Source: Arion vulgaris
Lineage: Eukaryota > Mollusca > Gastropoda > Stylommatophora > Arionidae
Direction of reading: 5' to 3'
Length of the DNA: 64,000 nt
Assembly (NCBI GenBank): GCA_020796225.1
Contig: CM036764.1
Coordinates: 21,342,733-21,406,732, forward strand
Part shown: in pieces, positions 1 through 11,400 of the stretch
Layout of the letters: each line of letters starts with the position of its first letter
How positions within the stretch are numbered: the first letter of the stretch is position 1
Notes under the pieces: generated by a model
The model's database searches: none
What the model was told of the DNA's origin: nothing
The model's input: the letters and a program-made list of their open reading frames with translations, nothing else
Position numbers and translations under genes: made by a program

Positions 1-450
1 GATCATATCACCCATCGTGTTGGGGTCCGTGTAGAGTGGAGGTAATGTGCTCGCCTCAAGGGTACTTAGTCCGTTCCCTGCGTGTAGCGATCGGAATATT
101 TATTCAGATAATTCAATGTAGGTGAGATTGTGTTCCTAGTCACATTTGAGACGGACGATAAAAAGTAGAGCATGTGTTGAAGTAGATCACGTTAAAGAAC
201 CATTGGCAGCAGTTAAATATCCATATGAATAGGCTGCAAAACCGCTGCCTGGACAAAACTCTTAATTAAAAAGATTAAAATACGATTTCTACAATTTTTT
301 TCTCACGATATTAACAGTTACATCGTGGCCCTCGCCGATGCTACAGAGTTCGTGCACTGTCGCCGAGGTATTCCCTTGTAAGAAAGGTGAAAACACACAT
401 GTATTATTCAGCAAAGTGCAGTGATGATTGTCCAACCAATCAATCAACTC
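1..450 (+). mobile_element. SINE-A copy (about 430 bp), diverged
   Basis: This belongs to a tRNA-derived family recognised by internal comparison: a head with Pol III A- and B-box-like words (TGGCGTAGAGG and GGTTCGCTCCC in better copies), a shared GAGATC.AGTTCCTAGTC body, and an AATCAATCAATC tail. Here the tail is CCAATCAATCAA near 440. Other copies are listed separately. Confidence 0.65.
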
Positions 451-885
451 ATCGTGTCCTGGTGGTCAAAGAAGAATGTGTGCGTAATAAGTGGCAGCGA
501 GCTAGATCACAACCAAGCGTACCTGGTTGAAACTCCGCGACGGGCAAGTTTGGAGGCAAATTAGTTCCTTGGAATTTTACGAACGATAAAAATAGACCTC
601 ACCGTACAGAAAGCAATGACAAACTACTAAACGTATAAGTGTTGCCTAGAAAATCGACGACTCTTTTACTGTTGTTGATGGTTAAGTTCTGTAAAGGATA
701 TGCCACGATTTTCATTTTCAATACCATATTACCGATATACCACATGGTATTAAAACGGGTTCTATTATTTTACATACGTTTAGAAAGAAATGGAAATAAA
801 GTAGCTAAAATATAAGTTACGCCGTCAGTCAGTTCAGATGTATGTGTATATATATTCTGTATATAATAATATATATCATTCCTGA
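451..885. other. 5' flank, no gene seen
   Basis: Apart from the 500-715 repeat, this is AT-rich sequence with no splice-linked open frame, promoter motif or RNA gene that I can support. Confidence 0.6.
500..715. repeat. Unclassified interspersed repeat, copy 1
   Basis: Shares GCAATGACAAACTACTAAACGT, TGCCTAGAAAA and TTCTGTAAAGGATATGC with 38395-38650. No coding potential and no clear ends. A tail of a LINE is possible. Confidence 0.5.
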
Positions 886-1370
886 AAATGAGAAGCATTA
901 TCTGCAACAAGTCCTTGTCAATCCCGATCAGAATGCGAGTTATTCAGTGCTACATAGAACCAACACTGATATACGGATGCGAGTCATGGACAATGAACAC
1001 ACAGATCGAAAAATCTCTGAGGGCCACAGAAATGTGGCTTTACAGAAGAATGATGAGAATCCCATGGACTGCTAAAATGACTAATTTTGAGGTGCTGAAT
1101 GAGATCAAACACAGAGAAAGCTTATCATCAATATAAGAAAGAGGCAGTCATCATTTTTCCGGCATGTGATGAGGAGGGAAGGTTTAGAACACATTGTGAC
1201 AACCGGTAAAATCGAGGGTAGACGAGACAGGGAAGACAGAGAGAGAAAATGTTGGATATCCTGACTTCATGGCACGGTAGAGCGTCAACATCTGAGTTGA
1301 TAGAAAACACCAACGACAGAGATTTGTGGAGATCCATGATCGCCAACGCTAGCCGGCACGGCACCTGATG
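886..1370 (+). mobile_element. LINE 3' end, reverse transcriptase C-terminus remnant
   Basis: The + strand reads MRSIICNKSLSIPIRMRVIQ and IEPTLIYGCESWTMNTQIEK, then WLYRRMMRIPWTAKMTNFEV, a typical C-terminal region of endonuclease/RT LINE proteins (YGCESWT, RRMLRIPWT). Later frames continue FFRHVMRREGLEHIV after a frameshift. It ends in a GATGATGAT-type tail near 1370. Confidence 0.8.
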
Positions 1371-1743
1371 ATGATGATATAATAATACAACACAACCGAA
1401 CCAAGCGTTATCATTGAGTGAAATAACTTGAGTGGAATTAGTGAACCCAAACTAGGACATAGTTCGGACAGACACATGAGAAAATAGAATAACACTGATG
1501 GAGAACAGAAACAGAGTAATATATGACATCTGCCCCGGGAGATCTAAATGAAGGAGATTGAGCTAGATTTGTCATATTGAGTTCATCTTATGTCGCGGAA
1601 GGGGAAGATAGACGAATCGCACAGCGTAAGGAGAGACAGATGCAGGTCCACATATGGAGACCAGCCGTTACAGAAGAACTATACAGTGTTATACGAAGAA
1701 AACACTGAAAACACACATTTATGGAGAGATAGAGACAGGAGTT
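1371..1743. other. 5' flank, no gene seen
   Basis: Unique-looking sequence between the LINE remnant and SINE-E. A 63-codon minus-strand frame (1588-1779) shows no family resemblance and runs into the SINE. Confidence 0.55.
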
Positions 1744-1935
1744 AGCGTGTTCGGTAGTGCCTTGGGCGACGGGTGACAAGATCCCTGTGAGTGCGGTTCA
1801 ACTCCGCGGGCTGGCAGAGAAGCCACAGGTTCTCCAGATTTACGGTGTTCGGGGCATCGAATCGAAGGTTACGATGTCCATGGCACCGAGCTGAAGAGCT
1901 GAAAGTTCAAGTGCTTCTGGATCGGAAAAAAAGAG
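1744..1935 (+). mobile_element. SINE-E copy, 5' truncated
   Basis: Starts inside the tRNA-like head (GGTGACAAGATCCCTGTGAG), keeps the B box GGTTCAACTCC and body, and ends GATCGGAAAAAAAG. Confidence 0.75.
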
Positions 1936-2029
1936 AAGAGTTAAATTTCTTGCCTGGTTGAATAATGAGTTTTTCGCCCATTCGTATTTTGTCAACACAC
2001 ATTTTTGGAGAGGTAGATAGATAGAGGGA

Positions 2030-2232
2030 TAGAGGATAGATAGATAGATGAGGAGAGAGAGAGATAGAGAGAGGAGTTAAATTTCTTGCCTGGTTGAATA
2101 ATGCGTTTTTTCCCCATTCGTATTTGACTTTGTCAACACACATTTATGAGAGAGAGAGAGAGAGAGAGGTGTTAAGTTCCTTGCCTGGTTGAATAATGGG
2201 GTTTCTCTCTCTCTCTCTCTCTCTCTTTATTT
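2030..2232. repeat. GATA/GA and CT simple repeats with short duplications
   Basis: Runs of GATAGATA, GAGAGA and (CT)n alternate with three copies of a TTAAATTTCTTGCCTGGTTG segment (1940, 2076, 2170), so the region grew by local duplication of a 110-130-bp unit. Confidence 0.85.
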
Positions 2233-2564
2233 GTCTTTGTCGTATGAGACAATGTGCGTGACGAAAAGTGATAAAAGTAAATTATTCCAAAGAACATATT
2301 TTAACATCTGACCGTGTCTGGTGATAATAATGGTGTTACATCAGTAAAGTGTCCAGGTCACATATTCCAGGCATGAGATTAATTATGTGACCCATGGATG
2401 TGTCCCAGGATGGAACGGTAACCAACAAGGGCATATGTGTTACCTGTCTTGTTGGCATAAAATATTCAACTTGGATAATTCGGTGAATAATTTTTTGTAA
2501 AATATATAAAAGGTAGAAAGTATCTGGAACATGTGTTACTTCATTAAAAGTGAACATGTGTGTT
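2233..2564. other. 5' flank, no gene seen
   Basis: About 330 bp without repeats or a supported frame. It ends at the first minisatellite. Confidence 0.55.
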
Positions 2565-3400
2565 CAGTACTATTCAGACTATCATTCAAGCTATATCATT
2601 CAGACTAATATCATTCAGACTAATATCATTCAAGCGTTACCATTCAGACTAATATCATTCAAGCTATATCATCAGCGTTACCATTCAGACTGTACCATTC
2701 AGTCTATATCATTCAAGCGTTACCATTCAGACTAATATCATTCAAGCTATGCCATTCAGAATATATCATTAAAGCTTTACCATTCAGATTATATCATTAA
2801 AGCTTTACCATTCAGATTATATCATTTAAGCTTTACCGTTCAGACTATATCATTTAGTCTACATCATTCAGTCTATCTCATTCAGACTATACCATTCAGT
2901 TTATATCATTTAAGCATTACTACTCAGACTATACCGTTCAGACTATACCACTTAGACTATACCATTCAGACTATACTACACAGACTATACCGTTCAGACT
3001 ATACTACTCAGACTATACCGTTCAGACTATACTACTTAGACTATACCATTCAGACTATACTACACAGACTATACCATCCAGACTATACTACTTAGACTAT
3101 ACCATTCAGACTATACTACACAGACTATACCATCCAGACTGTACTACTCAGACTATACTACTTAGACTATAGCATTCAGACTATACTACTCAGACTATAC
3201 CGTTCAGACTATACTACTTAGACTATACCATTCAGACTATACTACACAGACTATACCATCAGACTATACTACTTAGACTATACCATTCAGACTATACTAC
3301 ACAGACTATACCATCCAGACTGTACTACTCAGACTATACTACTTAGACTATAGCATTCAGACTATACTACTCAAACTATGCCATTCAGACAACATCCATT
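2565..3400. repeat. Minisatellite, 15-bp-type unit
   Basis: Tandem variants of CATTCAGACTATAC(TA)C. Early units are ATATCATTCAGACTA; later ones alternate ACTATACCATTCAG with ACTATACTACACAG/TACTCAG/TACTTAG, so a higher-order 60-bp pattern appears from about 2990 onward. Confidence 0.92.
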
Positions 3401-3519
3401 TCTGTATTGCAACATTCAATTTGGCATCGATGTGTGATATTGAATCTGGTCATCAGAAACCAAGTATATGTGTGGTTGGATCATCTAGATGATGATTAAT
3501 ATTGTTGCTGTTATAACAG

Positions 3520-4810
3520 ATCAGTCGTATTGTCTGTGTCTGTGTATTGAACATTTAAATCTGTCTGTGTTGAACAATTTAATCTATGTCTTGTTTGAAC
3601 AATTTAATCTGTGTCTGTGTGTTGAACAATTTAATCTGTGCCTTTGTGTTGAACAATTTAATCTGTGTCTGTGTGTTGAACAATTTAATCTGTGTCTGTG
3701 TGTTGAACAATTTAATCTGTGCCTTTGTGTTGAACAATTTAATCTATGCTGTGTGTTGAACATTTATCTGTTTGGTTGAACAATTTAATCTGTGTCTGTG
3801 TGTTGAACAATTTAATCTGTGCCTTTGTGTTGAACAATTTAATCTGTGTCTGTGTGTTGAACAATTTAATCTGTGCCTTTGTGTTGAACAATTTAATCTG
3901 TGCTTGTGTGAACAATTTAATCTGTGTCTGTGTGTTGAACAATTTAATCTGTGCCTTTGTGTTGAACAATTTAATCTGTGCCTTTGTGTTGAACAATTTA
4001 ATCTGTGCCTTTGTGTTGAACAATTTAATCTGTGCCTTTGTGTTGAACAATGTAATCTGTGTCTGTGTGTTGAACAATGTAATCTATGTCTGTGTGTTGA
4101 ACAATTTAATCTGTGTCTGTGTGTTGAACAATTTAATCTATGTCTGTGTGTTGAACAATTTAATCTATGTCTGTGTGTTGAACAATGTAATCTGTGTCTG
4201 TGTGTTGAACAATGTAATCTATGTCTGTGTTTGAACAATTTAATCTGTGCTGTGTGTTGAACAATGTAATCTATGTCTGTTTTAAATGTATTGGAACAAT
4301 TTAATCTGTGTATGTATCGAACAATGTAATCTGTGTATGTATTGAACAATGTAATCTGTGTATGTATTGAACTATTGAATATGTGTTGAAGAATGTAATA
4401 TGTGTATGTATTGAACAATGTAATCTGTGTATGTATTGAACTATGTAATCTGTGTATGTATTGAACAATGTAATCTGTGTATGTATTGAACTATTGAATA
4501 TGTGTTGAAGAATGTAATCTGTGTATGTATTGAACACTTCAATATGTGTTTTTGTTGTTGTTTTTCCCCGATCCAGAAGCACTTGAGCTGAAAGCTCTTC
4601 TGCTCGGTGTCATGGACATCGTAACCCTTCGGCCTTCGGCTCGGTGCCACGAACACCGTAAATCTGGGGAACCTGTAGCTTTTCTGTCAGTCCGCGGAGT
4701 TGAACTCGCACTTACAGAGGACTAGTCACCCGTAGTCAACGCGCTACGAACACGCTGGGCACGCGGGCGAATATGTGTTGAACAATGTAATCTGTGTATG
4801 TGTCTTAAAC
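3520..4810. repeat. Minisatellite, 27-bp unit, split by SINE-E
   Basis: Units of TTGAACAATTTAATCTGTGT plus a 7-base variable end (CTGTGTG or CCTTTGTG). The unit length is a multiple of three, which produces long open frames on both strands with no biological meaning. Later units change to GTATGTATTGAACAATGTAA. Confidence 0.93.
4551..4769 (-). mobile_element. SINE-E copy inside a minisatellite
   Basis: Inverted copy of the SINE-E family (poly(T) side at 4551, then CCCGATCCAGAAGCACTTGA). The 10-bp duplication AATATGTGTT flanks it (4541-4550 and 4770-4779). It interrupts the 27-bp array. Confidence 0.87.
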
Positions 4811-5237
4811 AATTTAATCACATTACTATTCTAGTTTTGTTATTTGTTTACTAACAAGCTTCACTTTTTTCCCTGCCATATTGTGTGTCCATTATATCTT
4901 CCACAAAAAAGCTTGTATCATCATGAGGTACTTCCACATTCCTTAATTAATGCCAAAAATTAAGTGTACAGCGTGACAGCTAGGCACACAAAGGTTATAG
5001 GTCACTGTATGTTAGTACCTATCTTTCTTTCTGCTAATCTTATATTTCCTTCACGTTCTATAATTACTGCAAACACTAAATGAACTGAGTGGCAGCTCTG
5101 TCTACAGAGGTCACATGTCACCACTACATGTTAGCACCTATCTAAGTTTGGGACTTCAGTTTGGAGAGAGTGTGTATGTCATGTTGGCAGCAGTATTCTT
5201 AAAATGACTGACTAGTTCCTTTTCCTGTTTTATCCAG
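4811..5237. other. Intron or 5' flank before exon a
   Basis: Two loosely related copies of a 130-bp segment are seen (TTAATGCCAAAAATTAAGTG ... and TAATTACTGCAAACACTAAATG, each followed by AGGTCAC-TGT-CA and GTTAGTACCTATCT/GTTAGCACCTATCTA). No coding exon is supported. Whether an upstream exon exists here is unknown. Confidence 0.5.
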
Positions 5238-5298
5238 GTCCCAGACAAGCGTAAGCAGACCATGGCCTTTCAGGGCGGATAGGTCCAAGTCAGCAGGG
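5238..5298 (+). CDS. AE exon a (first placed coding exon)
   Basis: A pyrimidine-rich acceptor (tttatccag) precedes a 61-nt open stretch that ends at a strong donor (GGG|gtaagt). Only one frame is open. It takes two bases from an upstream exon I could not locate, then reads [20 protein letters not shown]. It ends on a codon boundary, which fits the phase-0 start of the next exon at 8755. There is no recognisable domain. The call rests on splice sites and phase alone, so it is weaker than the later exons. Confidence 0.55.
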
Positions 5299-5388
5299 GT
5301 AAGTCTCTATTTTTTAAATTTATTTGGTTATCTCTCTCTCTTCTTCTCTCTTTCTCTCACTCCTCACTCACTCCTCTCTCTCTCTCAC

Positions 5389-5446
<58 letters not shown>

Positions 5447-8400
5447 GTGATAAATGTAAAAGAGAGAGAGATCTAAGCCTGCCTGAAAGAAGAATCTGAG
5501 GTCACAGAGTCTCCAGCAGAACAGAAGTATATACATAAAAGGAAATAAACAGTTGTCATAAAGACAATGAATGTTTATCAACTAGATAGCTGTAATTATC
5601 CAGTGAGTGATTGCATCATAGACTGCATCTAAGGGGGTCTAAAGCCAAAGTATTGACTTCACTGCACGGGGGTTTACCCATTATGGCCTGGTCCGTCTCC
5701 GCAGAAATGAAGTGCCACCTGCCGAGATTACTTATTTACTATAACATGACTGACTGCAAGTTTTCTGATCTGTAGGATTAAATTGTACCTGTTAATGTGG
5801 TTTTGTAAGTGACTTCAGGAAGAAGACATGAAATATAATATATAAGAGAGTTGGAGTATATTACTTGCAGTAATTTGAATTTGTGCATCAGTTGGGGGTA
5901 GTTGTCTCTGGGCACAGTCTTTTCTATAGACCCCAAGGAAGCAAAGAATAGTACCACTGAGACCTACAAGACATGTCGTAAGATGCGATTGACGTAGGGG
6001 CCTAAAGAAGCTATCTTAGTAAATAAAAAGCGTAGCAGAAATCGGATATGCTGGCCTACTTGTAGGTGCATAACTGGCACAAGATACAATCACTCTTATG
6101 CTTAGATCACATAGTGGTTAACAAGTGGTCGATATAGAGCATTCAAAGAAGAAGAAGTCATCAGAGCTATTGTTTATGTGCTTTCATGCTGGCACTGTGA
6201 GCTATCTGGAAGAAACATCACATATGAGGGTGCCCTTGATGAATCATCAGTTAAAGATAACAAAAAAAGAATTATTACATAAATGAAAAGAAGACATGAA
6301 AACAGAAGTAATAACAGTTGATAGATAATATAAGATAATTATACAAACTTGTTGACAATAACAAAATTATGAAATAATTACAAAAAACATGAAGTAATGT
6401 AGTTTTACAACAATAGACTAAAATTGATGTCTCAAAGAAAAAAGGTATTTATCAAGTACAGGATATAAGATGGCACATTGAGAGATAAAACATACCAGAT
6501 AAATAGAACAAGCTGGGACCACATAGAACAATTTCACTATTTACTGCTGCTTCATGAGATGAGGCAAAGACTGCTTGCGCATGTCAAAATGAAATGAAAA
6601 TAAAAGTAGACAGCAAGCATGACCAAATATACCAGCTTTATAGGAACTAACAGATCAGCATGTGCTGTCTGAGAACTGACCACTACGGATTGCTATGTTG
6701 TCTATAGATTCGAGATTCCCATTCAAGTGAGTGTCAAATTCAGGACTAGTGTTCAGACATATGAACACATACTTGAGGTCAGCGCAGTCTTAAATGACCT
6801 TTACTTTACTCAGGAAGATTCGCCGTGTGATGCCGGTGCCTGCAAGGAAGCAAAGAATAGTACCACTGCAACCTACAATGCATGTTTTTTTTTTTTTTTT
6901 TTTCTTTCGTCCGCTTTCAACTCAGACAAAGTTCCATCTCTGAAACTGATTTTTGCGTGAAAATCTGTTTTCCAATTTCTTACAATGGCAGCAGCGTGCA
7001 CATTGTAAATTACTTACACTGGCAGCCGTGTGCTCAATGTACTCGTAATTAGTATTCCTCGCCATACAGGCAGATTTTCTCCGACTTCAGAGGTACTCAC
7101 GTTATCGTCCTGAGTAAGACCAGGGACTCGAACAAATGCCGGACAGTAGGTTCGAACCCGAGCTATGAAGCGTCTCACAGCTAGCAGGCCGAGCTACTGT
7201 CAACTACTCTAGGCAGTCCCCCTCAATGCATGTCAAAGAGGCGATTAATGTAGACCCTAGGGATGCTACCCTAGTAAATAAAAAGCAGCGCAGAAATATA
7301 ATGTGCTGGCGTACTTGTAGGCGCATAACTGGCACAATGTACAATTGCTCTTTGCCTCAGATCACATATAACTCACACAGAGTGGTTGACAGGTGGTCGA
7401 TATAGAGCGTTCGAAAAGAAGAAGCTGAGGAAGAATAAACCACTGTTACCTGCCACACATGTCGTAAGAGGCGACTAAGGAGGTTTGGCTGAAATCGGAT
7501 GCACATGTCCTAAACATGTAGAAGTCTATGCATTTAGGGCCTACCAAACCAATGTGCAACGTATACACGTTCTTGGCAAAGATCAAACATATCACAAAGA
7601 GTGATTAAAATTGGTCGTAAAGAACGACGCAAAGAAGAAGAAAGAGGATGGGCTCAGATACAATGGATGGACTAGCTGTGGAGGTCTAAGCTGACAAAAT
7701 CAGTTTTATTTTTGTGCCAGGGCATGCAGGTGTAAGGGGAAACGAACGCGCCAATCGACTTGCAGGTATGGTCGCTGTACAAAGCGGGCAAGCAATGGAC
7801 CAGGCTGATATTATAAATTCCCTAAGGGAGAGAGGATGTGCACATGTAAGTAATAGTAGTGAAGCTACAACACTAACCGGACTGCAAGAATTCCAAGTAA
7901 AGTGTGTTGTAGCTAGACAAGAATACTATGCTGGTAGCCAAATAAGAATAGTAAACCAACAAAGAACTGGTGCCATTAGTCGCCACATGCTGAGAGACAT
8001 AATGAGGGGAGATAGAGCACTTATGGATTAATTGGTTCAACGTGCAGTGATGATTATCCGGCGACAACCAAACTTAAATGATCTACAAAATCAGACCTGG
8101 CTAAAGCATGCAGAGCTACAGTAATGTGTCTTTCACCTGGACTTTGTCCTAGCGACAAACCAAAGGATCTAGCATAACCAATATGCATGACACAGAAAAA
8201 CAAAAGAAAGTATGAAATTATTAACAACAACTGGACAAACTCTCCTATCTTCCAGAGCTTTAGAGACAAAAAAAAATTCTTTTTCTGTAATAGACAATGC
8301 GTATTGGTTTTGTTCGTATGTAAGGTGGTGGATTACGCTTCTATGTGACAGAGGTGCGCTTCAGTTAACCTGAGATGGATGTCTATTCTAGTTAAATCAG

Positions 8401-11400
8401 AGTATAATGGACTTTTTCCTTGGTGTGGCCATGTGGCTTTGTCCTAAAGAAGGACTGTTTGTAGAGCTTTGTGTTCTGGTATGTATGTGGAATCCTGAAA
8501 GGGACTCTTGGTATTGATCTGGATGTAGACATGAAAAGGACTCTTGGTATTGATCTGGATGTAGATATGAAAAGGACTCTTGGTATTGATCTGGATGTAG
8601 ACATGAAAAGGACTCTTGGTATTGATCTGGATGTAGACATGAAAAGGACTCTTGGTATTGATCTGCTGTGTGTATGATTTGTGTATTTGTAGTTTGATAG
8701 TATTGTAAAAATATGTATTTATGTTTCCTTCTTTCTCTCACTGTCACCTCATAGACAGCAGAGGAGTTTATCCCACTGACCTCTGATCAGGATGGATCTA
8801 ACCTGGAGTCATCAACTAGCTTGGGATCGCTAGCCACTGGGACTTCTGGCACCGCCTCCCCTGTTGTTGAAGAGGGGGCTAGCATCAGCAGGGTGTTGCG
8901 CACCGTCAACACGGGCCCGGTTTTATCAAGGGACTTATCATCCAGCTCACAGGATAGCAGTTCCACAATGCTGTCATTAATCCCGATGAAGTAAGACTAA
9001 GAAATAAATAGCATATAATGTCATATGTTTGTCTACCTGTACTTCTTCTCTTCTGCTTCATGCTGATGCCTGGTATAGTGCTTCTGACTGATTTTTGCGT
9101 GAAGGCCTGCTTCTACCATTTGACTGGTGTCCCTCTACCGGTACTTATCATCATCATCATCATGTGCCATATCTGCTAATGCGGGTGGTCGTTGATCTTT
9201 ACAACTCTCTGGCATTACTCATCAATACCAATGTTGCTAATCTTCCATGCCATGATGTTAGACTATATTTTATTTCCCTGTCATCCTCTATCTCGCATCA
9301 TAGCAATTCTTCTTCTTGTAATAATGTATCTAACCCCATATTTTCGCATCACATGCAAAAAAAAAAAAACTTTATAATGTTTGTCAGAATGTTCATTTTT
9401 CATTGATCTCGACCCAATGAAATGAGCCCTTTTAGCAGTCCATGATATTATTTATATTCTTCTGTAAACTCATATCGTTGTCACGCCCATTATTATTTGG
9501 GGGAAGTTGTTATATTGCATAAGATTTACTTGCATCTGTTAGTATTGGATGTATATATGGCCTTTTCGTCTTTACAGACTGTCAATTGGCAAGTGTTTTA
9601 CTGTGACAGCTTCTGAGTTTGCTCTTGTCTCTCTTGCCATTTAGCTTATCACTACAGCTCTTTTTAAAAAGATTCTGCACCTTTGCATAATGTTGTTTTC
9701 CACATAACTGGTCATCAGATAGATTTTTCCATCTGCTGGGACTGATAGAAAAGGTTTCATTAAGACCTTGCAGACATCCTTTTATCTGAGTAGGGGTCTG
9801 CCTTGGATGTATGTAGTACCAAAAGAACTTATTTAGTTTCTATAGACAAACATTTGTTGCTTAGTATGGCTTTCATTTTTGAAATGTTGTCCTATCCTTT
9901 CTATTCTTTCTTCTTTCTTTCTTTCTCCCTCCAATCCTGTTTTGTCTCACATCATCAGGATAAGAAGAGATTTCTAGAACGAGCCCTTATGTGTGCTTCA
10001 TAAATGGTGTCTTTCGTCGCTTCTGTTATCTCTGAGGTCCACCTTTTAGTGGTCGGCCGTTATCTTTGTATCCATTGTATCGGAACAACATTGCTCTTTA
10101 AGGTCAAATATTTCTTTCACATCTGTCTGAAATTTTACTGATGGATCCAGGCTTCTCTCTCCATTTTAATAATGTCGCTTGATGTGTCAGGTAGGTCTGA
10201 GGTTTGTCTATGAGATCGCTTGGAACAAATACATTAAGCTTCTTCTTTTCAGTTGTCAATAGCTAGATTCTGGAATTTTTTATTCATTGCACTGCTTAAC
10301 ACAGAGGGGAACTTTACTGTTGTGTTGTTAACTTCTTTGTTCTTTCCAGCTTTATCACTCCCATTCTCTTTCCATGCTTGTATCTCTCCCATTCTCTTTC
10401 CATGCTTGTATCCCTCCCATTCTCTTTCTATGCTTGTATCTCTCCCATTCTCTTTCCATGCTTGTATCACTCCCATTCTCTTTCTATGCTTGTATCTCTC
10501 CCATTCTCTTTCCATGCTTGTATCCCTCCCATTCTCTTTCCATGCTTGTATCACTCCCATTCTCTTTCCATGCTTGTATCTCTCCCATTCTCTTTCCATG
10601 CTTGTATCTCTCCCATTCTCTTTCCATGCTTGTATCTCTCCCATTCTCTTTCCATGCTTGTATCTCTCCCATTCTCTTTCCATGCTTGTATCTCTCCCAT
10701 TCTCTTTCCATGCTTGTATCTCTCCCATTCTCTTTCCATGCTTGTATCCCTCCCATTCTCTTTCCATGCTTGTATCACTCCCATTCTCTTTCTATGCTTG
10801 TATCTCTCCCATTCTCTTTCCATGCTTGTATCACTCCCATTCTCTTTCCATGCTTGTATCTCTCCCATTCTCTTTCCATGCTTGCATCACTCCCATTCTC
10901 TTTCCATGCTTGTATCTCTCCCATTCTCTTTCCATGCTTGTATCCCTCCCATTCTCTTTCCATGTTGTCTACCCTCCCATTCTCTTTCTATGCTTGTATC
11001 TCTCCCATTCTCTTTCCATGCTTGTATCACTCCCATTCTCTTTCCATGCTTGTATCTCTCCCATTCTCTTTCCATGCTTGTATCACTCCCATTCTCTTTC
11101 CATGCTTGTATCTCTCCCATTCTCTTTCCATGCTTGTATCACTCCCATTCTCTTTCCATGCTTGTATCTCTCCCATTCTCTTTCCATGCTTGTATCCCTC
11201 CCATTCTCTTTCCATGCTTGTATCACTCCCATTCTCTTTCTATGCTTGTATCTCTCCCATTCTCTTTCCATGCTTGTATCCCTCCCATTCTCTTTCCATG
11301 CTTGTATCACTCCCATTCTCTTTCTATGCTTGTATCTCTCCCATTCTCTTTCCATGCTTGTATCACTCCCATTCTCTTTCCATGCTTGTATCTCTCCCAT

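Noticed and set aside
3739..4418. Long Cys/Leu-rich or His/Arg-rich periodic frames on both strands
   Set aside because: Artefacts of the 27-bp minisatellite, whose unit length is a multiple of three.
3520..4810. CRISPR-like array of 27-bp repeats
   Set aside because: There are no unique spacers: the whole unit is repeated with small variants, and the genome is eukaryotic.
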